Shown here in pieces: positions 54,643 to 64,000 of a DNA stretch of 64,000 nt. The position numbers and the translations under genes are program-made. Each line of letters starts with the position of its first letter. The stretch's first letter is position 1. Origin of the DNA: Methanospirillum lacunae (lineage in GTDB: Archaea > Halobacteriota > Methanomicrobia > Methanomicrobiales > Methanospirillaceae). The stretch spans positions 62,001-126,000 of the forward strand of contig NZ_QGMY01000003.1 of assembly GCF_003173355.1 (NCBI RefSeq), read 5' to 3'. The notes under the pieces are model-generated. The model was given only the letters and a program-made list of their open reading frames with translations. It was not told where the DNA came from and made no database searches.

Positions 54643-56901
54643 TTATTTTTTCTCATGATCCAGAGGGTGGATATGAAGCACTTCTTCTTCAACCTCCTCA
54701 ACCCGGTGAACTATCTGATCAACAAGTGAGAGAACAGCTGGCATTACTGCTACTGCACCGATCAATGAGAACATTACTGCAATGATTGTTGTAAGTCCAA
54801 AGTTGCTAATGATCGGAAATGACGAGAGGATCAAAGCAGAGAAACCAAAGAAGGTCGCAAGTCCTGAAACAAGAATTGCTGATCCAATCTTTCGGACACT
54901 GTTTTTGATAGCCTCGATAACATCATCGGTAATCTCTCTCTCCTCCAGATAGCGTTCCATCACCAGGATGGTATACTCTGCAGCAACACCTATCGTCATC
55001 GAACCGAGACATGCTGTCATCGGGTTGTAATCAATGCCGAGAATATACATTGCAACAGCATTCCACCCGACAATGGCTACTATCGGAACTATTGGGGTAA
55101 GTGCATTGATATTACGATATACCAGACCAAGGAATAAAGCCACGAGGACAAATCCCAGGTATGTCATTGCTTCTTTACTCTCAATCAGCTGGCTGATCAG
55201 GGTGGTGAAGAGATCAAAGCTACCGGTAATACTGGTCTGGATTCCTGGTGGAGGTTGATGGAGCTCGAGATCACCTTTCATCTGATCTTTCAGATTACTC
55301 TTTGCAGGAGTTTCCATCTTGGTTGTATACAACTGAATGACAGCTTCTGTTTTTCCGTTCAGGTACTGTTTTTTCGTTCCTGCAGGAATTTTCTCCAGAG
55401 CATTATCAAGTTCACTCTGGGTTTGAGGCATCGTCCCATTGTTATAAGTGATTACATAATCTGCAATACTCACTGCATTGGTAAGTCTTGTCGGATGAAG
55501 ATCCATCTCCAGGGTTGTGAACTCTTTCATCCACTTAACAGTGTCAAGTGCAAGAACATTATCACCATACACAAGAATTGGAGCCGGATCAGTGGATCCC
55601 ACGATCCTTGTCACCTTGTCAAGCGTGACCTTTGCCGGCATATCAGGCGGAACAAAGGCATTCTGATTGGTGTCAATAGGGATCCGGGAATCCATCTGAA
55701 TTCCAACAAATGCAACAAAGAAAACTACAAGCAGAACAGGCACCGGGTTCTTTGCAATACCTACTGCAAGTTTGGACAGGCCGAAATCAATACTGTCAGT
55801 AAGCTTTGACTTTCCAGCTCCTTTTGCTTTATAATCAATCAGAATTGCAATAAGCGGAATTCCAATGAGAGATGTCAGGTAACATACAACCACACCGATG
55901 ATACTCACAAGACCGAAGCCCTGGATCATCGGGACCGGGGAGATAAACATGGCGAAAAAACCCATTGATGTAGCAAGCATTGCATACATCACAGCCGGGC
56001 CGGTTTTGGTTACCGTTATCCGGATAGCTTCTGGAAGTGGGTGCGTGCGTGCCTCTTCTTCAAGACGCGAATGGAACTGAATAGCATAATCGATTCCAAG
56101 TCCGATCATGACAGGGAATGCAGATATGACCGCCATACTCACGGTCACGTGCCCAAGTCCTACCACACCAAAAGTGAGGAGTAGTCCTATCGTTACTATC
56201 AGAACAGGCAGGAACCGGTGACTGACATAAGAGAAGAGCAAACCCATTACAACAACCATTAGCAACAAGGCTGCCATAATGAGAGTCATCATGGATTTAC
56301 CCATCTCATTCTTCATCTCCATGCTGAAGGCTGCATCACCGGTTAATTTTACAGATAAGCCAGGAGGGATATCAGTACTGTCGATGAATGAAAGAATATT
56401 CTTCATCGCAGATTCTTTCTTTGTGTCACTAAGGCCCGGTTCGAGGGTCACCATCGCCATATTCAATAGGTTAGATGGAATGTACCGCTTAAGAACCGAG
56501 GGAGCAATCTTCTGCTCAACTTCTGTGACTTCACCGGACGAAAGCGGAAGGGTGCCATTGTTTGCCTGCTTGATTACATCTGTGACACTGGCAGTGCCTG
56601 AAACATACTGAAGTTTCTGAATCGGCCCCATGATCGAGTCGATGTAAGCAAGAATTTCAGGACTCGTGGGATCGTTACATTCAAAGAGCAGAACAAGAGT
56701 GTTCTGCTGGAACGTGTCGGAATAATGGTTTGAGATGATACCGCTTTGTGAATTTTTATCAAGATAGGTATCATTTCCGGTAGCCATGGATATCATGCTC
56801 ATCCCAACAAGGGATATCAGCATGAGAACCAGCATTACTTCAGCAAGGAGCCGGGGCCGGTGAACCACAAGATCTGCAACACCGGAAAAAAATGATTGCA
56901 T
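54643..56901 (-). CDS. RND-superfamily (MMPL/HAE3-like) exporter
   Basis: The protein of about 752 residues has twelve predicted membrane helices in two similar halves, each with one helix, a large external loop and five helices. Typical segments are FPVMIGLGIDYAIQFHSRLE in the first half and GSMTIGVAAEYTILVMERYL in the second, where the acidic residues belong to the proton path. Archaeal members are thought to move hydrophobic molecules or lipids. The ATG at 56901 is chosen because GTGAGGTACCT precedes it; a longer frame would overlap the upstream gene. It follows a COG1361 gene by 25 bp. Confidence 0.88.
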   Translation of the reverse strand: MQSFFSGVADLVVHRPRLLAEVMLVLMLISLVGMSMISMATGNDTYLDKNSQSGIISNHYSDTFQQNTLVLLFECNDPTSPEILAYIDSIMGPIQKLQYVSGTASVTDVIKQANNGTLPLSSGEVTEVEQKIAPSVLKRYIPSNLLNMAMVTLEPGLSDTKKESAMKNILSFIDSTDIPPGLSVKLTGDAAFSMEMKNEMGKSMMTLIMAALLLMVVVMGLLFSYVSHRFLPVLIVTIGLLLTFGVVGLGHVTVSMAVISAFPVMIGLGIDYAIQFHSRLEEEARTHPLPEAIRITVTKTGPAVMYAMLATSMGFFAMFISPVPMIQGFGLVSIIGVVVCYLTSLIGIPLIAILIDYKAKGAGKSKLTDSIDFGLSKLAVGIAKNPVPVLLVVFFVAFVGIQMDSRIPIDTNQNAFVPPDMPAKVTLDKVTRIVGSTDPAPILVYGDNVLALDTVKWMKEFTTLEMDLHPTRLTNAVSIADYVITYNNGTMPQTQSELDNALEKIPAGTKKQYLNGKTEAVIQLYTTKMETPAKSNLKDQMKGDLELHQPPPGIQTSITGSFDLFTTLISQLIESKEAMTYLGFVLVALFLGLVYRNINALTPIVPIVAIVGWNAVAMYILGIDYNPMTACLGSMTIGVAAEYTILVMERYLEEREITDDVIEAIKNSVRKIGSAILVSGLATFFGFSALILSSFPIISNFGLTTIIAVMFSLIGAVAVMPAVLSLVDQIVHRVEEVEEEVLHIHPLDHEKK

Positions 56902-56926
56902 AGGTACCTCACAACCGGAATGTCGG

Positions 56927-58252
56927 TTAACGGACCTGCTTCTGGCGCCGGGTGTGAATGGTATATCCGGCACCGATGATGATTACGAGCAGTAGGGCAA
57001 TCACGATTGGGTTTCCAAGCAGCGATGCAATACCACCGGAAGGCACAACAGATACTGGTACCTTTACAGTGTCAGAGATCTGGCTGTTATCAAGGGCATC
57101 ACGATATCTAACCTCTGAATCGAGTCCATAGGTCTTCTGTGTGGCATCTGATGCTGTACTTATCTCGAACTTTGCTGTTCCGGACTCGCCTGGTTTAAGG
57201 TCTCCAAGGTATGCCAAATCATCATTGCTTGTAAAGGGATCTACTGCACTGATACGAGCTTCTGCACTGTATGCTGTTGCAGCACCATCATTGCGATAGG
57301 TGACAGAGACTGCCTGTTTCTTTCCAGGTGAGGTTTCACCTGCAGGGCTGGTTACCGTAAATGCAACTTTAGATCCAACCGGAACACCAAATTCCTCTAC
57401 AGGCGTTTCAAGGGTTTCTCCGTCAGCGTTTTCATACGAGACGAGAACTGAGAGTGGATAGGTCTGTGGTTCTCCATCTTTGGAAACAGATACCTTGAAC
57501 TTTGTATCTACTGTCTGCCCTGGTTCAAATGTTCCGATATACACAGTACTGTCAACAGGAACGATCGGGGAGTTGCCGTTACGGCTCAGTTTGGCGATAG
57601 CTTTCTTTCCAGTGTCAGCACCGCTGTTCTTCAATTTAAGAGTAACATACCCTGATCCACCTGCATTAATGTTTTCAGGAGTAACGGAGAGAACATCAAG
57701 ATTGATTGCTGATTTGACAACGAATGGCAACTCTATCTGAAGTTCCTTCTTTATATACCGGTAGGTGAGACTATCTGTTCCCTGTTGATCAGCATCAGCG
57801 AGGTAGGTGTACTCAATGGTAAGCGGAAGAGTGTAGGTACCTGCTTTTGCATCGTCCTTTACCCTGATATCAAAGGTAACCTGACTGTTGTTGGATGCTT
57901 TAACATCACCGATCATCTGTGGATCTGATTTAATCAGAACCGGAGCATCTCCCGCTCCAAGGGTTACTTTTACCATCTTCGCAGTACTTGGAACATCGTC
58001 ACGATCTACGATTCCGGTCTGAACCATCTTGATGGTGTTCAGGCCGGTATTCTGGATCAGAACCTTCATCTGAACTGTAGTTCCGGGAGTAAATTCATTA
58101 CTTCCTGCAATACTAGCAGTGATGTTTGGTGAACCGGACATATACTTCGTTCCTGCAAGTGCAGGTGAGGTTATCAATGCTGCAATAAGCAGACCAAATA
58201 CAACCAGGATGAATGATTTGCGTATCATACTTAAACTCATAGTAATTCTCAT
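56927..58252 (-). CDS. COG1361 exported repeat protein, copy 2
   Basis: The 441-residue protein has a signal peptide (SFILVVFGLLIAALITSPAL then AG), three or four beta-sandwich CARDB/NEW-like modules (IQNTGLNTIKM, KNSGADTGKKAIAK, YRNDGAATAYSAEARI) and a C-terminal anchor (GNPIVIALLLVIIIGAGYTI) with a basic tail. It is closely related to the protein at 58841-60220. COG1361 proteins are often encoded next to RND exporters in methanogens, as here, and may form the outer part of the export complex. The first ATG is taken; ATGs at codons 5 and 9 are also possible. Confidence 0.82.
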   Translation of the reverse strand: MRITMSLSMIRKSFILVVFGLLIAALITSPALAGTKYMSGSPNITASIAGSNEFTPGTTVQMKVLIQNTGLNTIKMVQTGIVDRDDVPSTAKMVKVTLGAGDAPVLIKSDPQMIGDVKASNNSQVTFDIRVKDDAKAGTYTLPLTIEYTYLADADQQGTDSLTYRYIKKELQIELPFVVKSAINLDVLSVTPENINAGGSGYVTLKLKNSGADTGKKAIAKLSRNGNSPIVPVDSTVYIGTFEPGQTVDTKFKVSVSKDGEPQTYPLSVLVSYENADGETLETPVEEFGVPVGSKVAFTVTSPAGETSPGKKQAVSVTYRNDGAATAYSAEARISAVDPFTSNDDLAYLGDLKPGESGTAKFEISTASDATQKTYGLDSEVRYRDALDNSQISDTVKVPVSVVPSGGIASLLGNPIVIALLLVIIIGAGYTIHTRRQKQVR

Positions 58253-58342
58253 GAAATTTTTGTGTTGATTATTTTTCTTAGGTGTTGTGTTCGTAATGTG
58301 ATGGACACAATTTGGACAGATTCATGCGTAACTTAAGATATA

Positions 58343-58780
58343 TTACCGGATTTTTCCCAGAATAGAGGTTACCACCTCAGATGATGAACAGAGATTATTT
58401 AAATCATCTTCATCAAGATCCGCAAGAATCTTTATGATTTCGTCTTTAAACAGACGGTGTGCTTCATGCAGGTGTTCTATTCCAGTCCCAGTAATTGAGA
58501 TGTTGATTACCCTCCTGTCCTTTGTGTCAGGCTGTCTTTCTACATATCCTTCCCTGATAAGAGAATCAACCAGACTTGTCATGTATGGTTTTGAGATATA
58601 CAGTCGAGAGCCTAGTGCAGTCATAGATAATGTTCCTTCTTTTTTAAGAAGACCTAACAGACGGTACTGCGCGGTTTGTACACCAGTAATACCATGATCA
58701 GATTTGAATATCTGTTTGTGATAGAAGATCAGGAGAGCCAGGATGTTTCCGGCTGCTCTGTCTAGAGTTGTAACATCCAT
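58343..58780 (-). CDS. MarR-family transcriptional regulator
   Basis: The 145-residue winged-helix protein has recognition-helix region LSMTALGSRLYISKPYMTSL, wing IREGYVERQPDTKDRRVINI and dimerising terminal helices. It lies between the two COG1361 genes, upstream of the RND exporter, on the same strand. The usual MarR logic would make it a local repressor of the exporter genes, relieved by a small ligand. The ligand and operator are not identifiable. Confidence 0.88.
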   Translation of the reverse strand: MDVTTLDRAAGNILALLIFYHKQIFKSDHGITGVQTAQYRLLGLLKKEGTLSMTALGSRLYISKPYMTSLVDSLIREGYVERQPDTKDRRVINISITGTGIEHLHEAHRLFKDEIIKILADLDEDDLNNLCSSSEVVTSILGKIR

Positions 58781-58840
58781 TTCAACTGTCTACTATCTAC
58801 TTTAGTTCTTGAGGTTAATATTTTTATCATTGAACTATTC

Positions 58841-60220
58841 TTATGGAAAACCATCTCCGGCAGATTTTGTTACAGTTTCCTTCCTGCGAACCCCGAAGTA
58901 GTATCCACCGCCGACTATTATTGCGAGTAGAACTAGAATTGCCAGAGGATCAGCGGTGATCAGCCCAACTGCTCCGGCTGTGGTAACTTCGACTGGTACC
59001 TTAATTGTATCAGAAGTCTGACTAGTACCAAGAGCATCACGGAACCTGATTTCAGAGTCTACTGCATATTCTTTTGTTTCTGCATCGCCTGATGTACTGA
59101 TCTCAAATATAGCAGTGGCAGTCTCTCCTGATTTAATATCACCGAGGTAAGCAAGATTGTCAGAACTCTTAAGCGAACCAACAGGTTTTATCCTTGCTTC
59201 TGCCAGATAAGCAGTTGTATCAGCATCATTGCGATAGGTTACCTCAATGCGCTTATTCTCACCCTGACTAATTTCTATCGGTTTGCCGACTGTTGAGAAC
59301 TTTATCTTCGGTGCTACCGAAATACCCAGTCTTTTTACAGGAGTATCAAGAGTTACTCCATCAGCATTCTCATAGGTAGCGTACAGATCGAGAGGATAAT
59401 TCTGACCTTGTGCATCTTTTGAGACGGAGACTTTGAACTTGGTATTTACCTCGTCTCCCGGCGAAAACGATCCAATGTAAACAGAACTGTCAACAGGGAT
59501 CACTGGCGATCCTTCACTGCGTGCAATCTTTGCAATCGTCTTCGATCCTGATTCAACCCCGGTGTTCTTCAATGTTGCAAGCAGGTATCCAGAACCACCG
59601 GCATTGATATCCTGCGCCTTAACCTGTGTAACATCAAGATTGATTGCTGATCTAACAACAAAGGGGAGATCAATTGTCATGTCCCGATCAGTATACCGAT
59701 ATGTGACACTTTCAGTTCCCTGTTGATCAGCCTCTGCCAGATATGTATACTTGACGTGGAGTGGGAGAGTATACTTCCCTGGACGAGCATCATCTGTTAC
59801 CCAGATCTGAAAAGTAGCTGGTTTTGAATTGGAAGCGGCAATATCACCAAGCATCTGTGAGTCAGATTTTACTACTACCGGGGCATTGCCCGCATCAAGT
59901 GAAACCAACGTCATTTTTGCGGTACTAGGGCTGGCATCACCATCTAATACACCAGATTGTGCCATTTTGGATGATAGCAAACCCGTATTCTGGATAGAAA
60001 CTGTAAAAGGATTTGTCGAACCGGGAGAAAACTCGTTGCTCCCGGATATGGATGCAGATATGGCTGGAGAACCGGAAAGGAATTTGGTATCAGCTGATAC
60101 TGGCAAACATACCAGAGCAGCCAAAACTACCAACATCAGGAGAATACCTGATGCCTTTCGGTATTCCTTTCCTCCCAGGACACCTGCTACCAATAGTTGA
60201 TGTTTCATACGTGTACTCAA
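58841..60220 (-). CDS. COG1361 exported repeat protein, copy 1
   Basis: The 459-residue paralogue of the protein at 56927-58252 has hydrophobic signal GILLMLVVLAALVCLPVSAD, modules beginning KFLSGSPAISASISGSNEF, KNTGVESGSKTIAKIAR and YRNDADTTAYLAEARI, and a C-terminal helix LAILVLLAIIVGGGYYFGV then RRKE. The N-terminus before the signal is long (about 25 residues), so the true start may lie at an internal Met. It is the first gene of the cluster COG1361, MarR, COG1361, RND. Confidence 0.82.
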   Translation of the reverse strand: MSTRMKHQLLVAGVLGGKEYRKASGILLMLVVLAALVCLPVSADTKFLSGSPAISASISGSNEFSPGSTNPFTVSIQNTGLLSSKMAQSGVLDGDASPSTAKMTLVSLDAGNAPVVVKSDSQMLGDIAASNSKPATFQIWVTDDARPGKYTLPLHVKYTYLAEADQQGTESVTYRYTDRDMTIDLPFVVRSAINLDVTQVKAQDINAGGSGYLLATLKNTGVESGSKTIAKIARSEGSPVIPVDSSVYIGSFSPGDEVNTKFKVSVSKDAQGQNYPLDLYATYENADGVTLDTPVKRLGISVAPKIKFSTVGKPIEISQGENKRIEVTYRNDADTTAYLAEARIKPVGSLKSSDNLAYLGDIKSGETATAIFEISTSGDAETKEYAVDSEIRFRDALGTSQTSDTIKVPVEVTTAGAVGLITADPLAILVLLAIIVGGGYYFGVRRKETVTKSAGDGFP

Positions 60221-60351
60221 TCGTGTTTGTACTTACAGATGTAGTTACAACATCATGTTAATGGTTGCGGTCATTTGTTACATACAAATGCAAATGATAA
60301 TTGCTACACAGAAGAGTAACATATTTCGGTTCTTATGATCCACATATCAGC

Positions 60352-61692
60352 ATGCAACGGATCGCAGAGGAGCTCGCACGGGTTAAAGAGCTACTCAGGC
60401 AACAGCATCAGGGGATGACTATCACCGATATTGCTGAAAAATTAGGTAAGAACAAGCATTCAGTCGGGAGATATCTGGATATCCTGCATGCATCAGGCCA
60501 CGTCGATCTGAGAACCTTCGGTATGGCAAAGGTGTATACTCTTTCATCCAGAGTTCCCCTCTCAGCCCTTCTCAGTTATACAACCGATCTTGTAATGGTC
60601 GTTGACAAAAATCTCCGGGTACTTCAGGTCAATGATCCATTTCTCTCCCTTATTGGAGTTGACAAAGATCAGGTATTATTCCAGGAGATTAGATATATCG
60701 CAGCACCGGATCCGGCAATTCATACCCTCCTTGATATCATGGCGGAACAGATTTTAATCGGAAAAGATCTTGAGGAAGTGGCACTTGAGATTGAACCGAA
60801 GCGCTATTACCACCTAAAAGTAGTTCCAACAGTTTTTGAAGATGGTACCGCAGGTACAACAGTCATTCTAGAAGACAAAACTACTGAACGACTGGCACAC
60901 GATGAGATTAAAAGAAGCAGAGAATTTTTTGAAGAGATGATCGCCAACATGAGTGATGGCTTGCTTGTCGTGGAAATTCGAGAGGGGAAAAAAGAAACAC
61001 TCTATGTCAATAAACGATTCACCGAGATAACAGGTTATAGTAGTGAAGAATTGGCAACTATTGAGCCACCCCAGTTTGCCGGAAAGGAAGAAAAAGAAAA
61101 GGTTAGATGCAAATTTAAAGAAATGGGCGATAATCCTGCATCAATACAGGAGTTTAGTTTCTGGTCTGAGCGAAGAGATGGAAAATCGCGATACCTGAAT
61201 ATTAGGATGTCTTCCAACCGTTACGGTGATGCTGACCGATATTATGTACTTATTTCAGATATGACCGAGAAACGGGTTCAGGAAGAACAGCAACAACTCC
61301 AGTGGAAAGTAATGCGCAAAGTTGTAGACCAGTTCCCACATCCAATCTCCTGTTATCGCCAGGATGAACGAGTTTTTTTGGTTAATAAGGAGTTTTGCAG
61401 ACTATTCGGATGCACCCATGAAGAAGAAGCGACAGGTAAAAATCTACAGGAATTACTTCCGGCTGACCTTTATCGAGCATTTGTTAATGGCGACACAGAA
61501 CTTCTTAAACACGGAGGCCACAAAAGTGGATCAATTCAAATTTATTCGCCTGGAGGGAATATGAGAGAAGTCCCTATTGAAAAATCTGTAGTATCGGTTG
61601 GAGATAGTGGAGATCAGTATATTTTTTCAATTATTATTTCAGATTTTGATTATTCCGCGGGAAGTAATAAGAAATCAAGCGGATCCTTCTGA
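60352..61692 (+). CDS. Winged-helix/PAS sensory regulator
   Basis: The protein of about 446 residues has an N-terminal helix-turn-helix (MTITDIAEKLGKNKHSVGRY then LDILHASGHVDLR) followed by three PAS domains (about 85-185, 200-315 and 325-430; for example SDGLLVVEIREGKKETLYVN). It has no kinase or output domain, so it likely senses directly and binds DNA. The ATG at 60352 (MQRIAEELARVKELL) fits the HTH domain; in-frame starts up to 60301 would add about 17 residues. It is divergent from the COG1361/RND cluster. Confidence 0.82.
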   Translation: MQRIAEELARVKELLRQQHQGMTITDIAEKLGKNKHSVGRYLDILHASGHVDLRTFGMAKVYTLSSRVPLSALLSYTTDLVMVVDKNLRVLQVNDPFLSLIGVDKDQVLFQEIRYIAAPDPAIHTLLDIMAEQILIGKDLEEVALEIEPKRYYHLKVVPTVFEDGTAGTTVILEDKTTERLAHDEIKRSREFFEEMIANMSDGLLVVEIREGKKETLYVNKRFTEITGYSSEELATIEPPQFAGKEEKEKVRCKFKEMGDNPASIQEFSFWSERRDGKSRYLNIRMSSNRYGDADRYYVLISDMTEKRVQEEQQQLQWKVMRKVVDQFPHPISCYRQDERVFLVNKEFCRLFGCTHEEEATGKNLQELLPADLYRAFVNGDTELLKHGGHKSGSIQIYSPGGNMREVPIEKSVVSVGDSGDQYIFSIIISDFDYSAGSNKKSSGSF

Positions 61693-61823
61693 AATTTGTA
61701 CTATAGAGTAAACACATATACTGGAATAATCATGTGTATTATCTAGAGACAAATTATTAAAGGACTGCTTCGGATATTGAAGATTTTGTTTTTAAAAAAA
61801 AGAATTCATTCATCAAACCTGAA

Positions 61824-61835
61824 ACTTTATATACA
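61824..61835 (+). promoter_or_regulatory. TATA box of the histone gene
   Basis: ACTTTATATACA is a near-perfect archaeal TATA box 31 bp before the ATG, so the leader is very short and holds only the AGGT at 61856-61859. It is the strongest promoter in the window by eye. Confidence 0.7.
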
Positions 61836-61865
61836 GCTTATAAGATATAATTCCAGGTAAAACCT

Positions 61866-62072
61866 ATGGCTGATTTACCAATTGCAGCAGTTAGCCGTAT
61901 CGCTAAGGCGAACGGAGCAGAACGTGTCGGAGCAGATGCAGCTGAACTGTTAGTAAAAAAAGCAGAAGCATACATCGGAAAAGTCGCTAAAGAGGCTAAT
62001 AAACTCGCATCTCATGCTGGAAGAAAAACAATTAAGGCAGAAGATATCGAGATGGCCTTAGAAAACATCTAA
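61866..62072 (+). CDS. Archaeal histone
   Basis: The 68-residue protein is a single histone fold without tails: LPIAAVSRIAKANGAERVGA, then AYIGKVAKEANKLASHAGRK and TIKAEDIEMALENI. The RVGADAAELL and GRKTIKAEDI segments carry the DNA-contact arginine and lysine. It dimerises and wraps DNA in chromatin-like fibres. A strong TATA box suggests high expression, as usual for histones. Confidence 0.97.
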   Translation: MADLPIAAVSRIAKANGAERVGADAAELLVKKAEAYIGKVAKEANKLASHAGRKTIKAEDIEMALENI

Positions 62073-62207
62073 CTTTTTTATTCGTTTATTCTAACAAATA
62101 TCTCTTACATGATTATTCTTAGTGAATAGAGGACTCTTTTGATTGAGTGTCAGATTTTATCTGATTTCGATTGTATAGACTAGACTGACAATTATCTTTT
62201 ACTGAGG

Positions 62208-64000
62208 TCAAGTAAACTGATATGTTCCTCTTGGAAACAGAAATTCAAATCTGGCACCAATCCCTGGTTTTCCTGTCTCTTTTATAGTGATCCCGGTAAG
62301 AGAAAGAATTTCTCGGACTAGAAATAACCCATATCCCGTATTTTTTCCAAAACCTAACTCAAATATCTGTTCTTTAAGATCCATGGGAATTCCAATACCG
62401 TTGTCTTCCCATAGGACTATCAGATTTTCAGTATCCAAATAATATCCAACCCGAATGTTTGTTACCACCTGGCCATGACGAATGGAGTTATCAAGAAGAT
62501 TGAAAAATATTTTTTCGAGCATCTGATCAGCATATACCCTTACTCCTTTCAGTTTATTCTCAAAATTAATATTTGTCGGAATATATGCAAATGGCATACA
62601 GGAGTCAAGATCAAGCCATTGAGCAGTATGAGAACTCATATCCTGGTAAAATCGGGTAAATTCAATCTGCGCTTTTATAGTATCTGCAGCAGTTCTCATC
62701 TTCATAATATACTCAATTAATCCCGGCTCTGAGAACTCCATCTGAATTATTTCCAGAGAACCCTGGATCACCATTATCATATTCAGAATATCATGGCGGG
62801 TTATACTTGAGAGAAGGTTAAGTTGCTTATTTTTTCGGAGGATTGCATCTTCCATCTGTTTCCGTAAGGTGATATCCCGGAGTGATAATAAGACCGCTGG
62901 TGAATCGCGATATAGGATCTCTTTTCCTATTCCCTCAATCCATATCGTCCTACCTGATGATGTTATAGCCTGATAATCTACAGTATATGGCTCTATGACA
63001 TCTGCAACATGCCCGATCTCATAGATTACACGATCATGTGATTCAGGAGAAATAAAGTCAAGGACATTTTGTTGACCTGATTCTATCAGGTCCTCAATAT
63101 CCAGATCGAAAATCCTACCTGCAGCCTGATTTCCAAATAAGAGTATCCCCTTTTTATCGATAATAATAATACCATCTAAAGAAAGATCAACAAGCATCCT
63201 GAATTTTTCTTCACTCTCTCTGAGGGCATCTTCAATCTGAGATCGTTCTATTTCAGCAGCCACTTTACCAGCGATGATATCCATAATCTCTCTGGTTCCT
63301 TCTGGTGGAACCAGTGGTTTTCTGGATAATACACAAAGCACCCCAATAGTTTTTCCCTCATAATTGCGTATAGGTGTCCCACAATATCCGCGAAATTTAA
63401 ATTGTTTTAAAATATCAGCCTCTGGGAAATTCATGATGACGTTATCAGTACAGATGTGAAATTCCTGTTCGCAGGTTTTTTCACAGGGTGTACCAGATAA
63501 CGAATAATAACCGTCAGAGATTTCTTCTCCATCAAGTATCATTGAAATCGCATTCACTCCAGTGTGATCCGGGTTTAATTTTCCAACAATAACACAGTCA
63601 GCCTGGAGCCATGAGCGGAGAATGTTTGAAATATTTCGTACTGCTGAAAGTCCAGTTTTTCGAACCAGGGTTCCAATAAGTTTTTGAAAATTCGACTCTG
63701 TATCTCTGCGTTTAGTGATATCTTCACTAACACCATAATAGCCCGAGATTCTCCCTCTTATGTCATAAGCAGGTGTGCTACTGATATTGAGAACAACAGT
63801 ACTTCCATTTTTATGCTTGAATAAAATTGTTGAGTCTTTTATAGGGGCAAAGTTAGAGAGTGCAATTACAGAATCATTGTATGGGTCATCCCTGGTTGCT
63901 GGGTCGAGAAGACTAGAAAAGTGTTCTTTCCCTACAAGTTCTTCGGAACGATATCCCAGAATCTGTTCTACAACAGAACTTGAATACCGATAGATACCTT
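62208..64000 (-). CDS. PAS/GAF histidine kinase, N-terminus beyond the right edge
   Basis: The minus-strand frame is open from the right edge (base 64000) to the stop at 62208, giving about 596 visible residues. In order: a PAS domain (SSVVEQILGYRSEELVGKEH near the edge, ending GVSEDITKRRD), a GAF domain (WLQADCVIVGKLNPDH to IGVLCVLSRKPL), a second PAS (LVDLSLDGIIIIDKKGIL), the H-box SSITRHDILNM and an HATPase domain with LLDNSIRHGQ, WEDNGIGIP and GFGKNTGYGLFLVREIL. GTG and ATG codons near 63557 are internal, not the start. No membrane helix is seen in the visible part. Confidence 0.88.
   Translation of the reverse strand, partial: GIYRYSSSVVEQILGYRSEELVGKEHFSSLLDPATRDDPYNDSVIALSNFAPIKDSTILFKHKNGSTVVLNISSTPAYDIRGRISGYYGVSEDITKRRDTESNFQKLIGTLVRKTGLSAVRNISNILRSWLQADCVIVGKLNPDHTGVNAISMILDGEEISDGYYSLSGTPCEKTCEQEFHICTDNVIMNFPEADILKQFKFRGYCGTPIRNYEGKTIGVLCVLSRKPLVPPEGTREIMDIIAGKVAAEIERSQIEDALRESEEKFRMLVDLSLDGIIIIDKKGILLFGNQAAGRIFDLDIEDLIESGQQNVLDFISPESHDRVIYEIGHVADVIEPYTVDYQAITSSGRTIWIEGIGKEILYRDSPAVLLSLRDITLRKQMEDAILRKNKQLNLLSSITRHDILNMIMVIQGSLEIIQMEFSEPGLIEYIMKMRTAADTIKAQIEFTRFYQDMSSHTAQWLDLDSCMPFAYIPTNINFENKLKGVRVYADQMLEKIFFNLLDNSIRHGQVVTNIRVGYYLDTENLIVLWEDNGIGIPMDLKEQIFELGFGKNTGYGLFLVREILSLTGITIKETGKPGIGARFEFLFPRGTYQFT

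Overview
The window is archaeal and most probably from a methanogen of the order Methanomicrobiales, close to Methanospirillum. This rests on an A-type ATP synthase operon (H-I-K-E-C-F-A-B-D), a 68-residue archaeal histone, an Lsm protein, TATA-like promoters, tRNAs without encoded CCA, a XerA-type recombinase, COG1361 proteins, and many PAS histidine kinases and soluble chemoreceptor-like proteins of the kind common in that genus. The genus is an inference; no database was searched.

Layout. 1-3.2 kb: a coiled-coil protein cut by the left edge and a soluble MCP-like protein. 3.4-11.8 kb: the complete ATP synthase operon. 12-28.2 kb: an accessory island, described below. 29-36.4 kb: phosphoglycerate kinase, a VOC-fold protein, a stand-alone Cas1-like protein, a DEAD-box helicase, a phosphohexomutase and a DUF5806-like protein. 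36.5-43 kb: tRNA-Asp, a histidine kinase and response regulator, a TIM-barrel protein, a tyrosine recombinase and tRNA-Gln. 43-47 kb: glucan phosphorylase, an Lsm/HTH pair and fructose-1,6-bisphosphatase. 47-54.5 kb: a kinase, rubredoxin, a PAS-diadenylate cyclase fusion, acylphosphatase, a second MCP and FdhD. 54.6-60.2 kb: an RND exporter with two COG1361 paralogues and a MarR regulator. 60.3-64 kb: an HTH-PAS regulator, histone, and a PAS/GAF kinase cut by the right edge.

The island at 12-28 kb looks like a peptide-modification (RiPP) system with an unusual precursor family. Its parts are two radical SAM/SPASM proteins, a PqqD-like recognition protein, an HPr-kinase-like P-loop protein, an ABC exporter, an NTP_transf_5 nucleotidyltransferase and an S26B-type peptidase without a membrane anchor. 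Around them lie seven full-length copies of a 129-144 residue precursor (five intact, two broken) and one remnant. Each full-length copy has a near-invariant leader (VIDLSIEG-TGIG or IIDLSIET-TGVG), then 9-10 cysteines spaced roughly every 10-13 residues in a C-x2-G rhythm. Every readable precursor ends in serine. A C-terminal serine together with an HprK-like kinase and a nucleotidyltransferase recalls the tailoring of paeninodin-type lasso peptides, but no lasso cyclase is present. The two-radical-SAM plus PqqD set resembles, from memory, the SynChlorMet (Scm) cassette, whose precursor had not been identified.

The island has grown by duplication and decay. Three tandem units of about 1 kb (promoter, precursor, PqqD, 5' end of the radical SAM gene) lie between 19.6 and 22.6 kb, a decayed kinase/radical-SAM pair lies at 13 kb, and three related upstream modules precede the plus-strand precursors.
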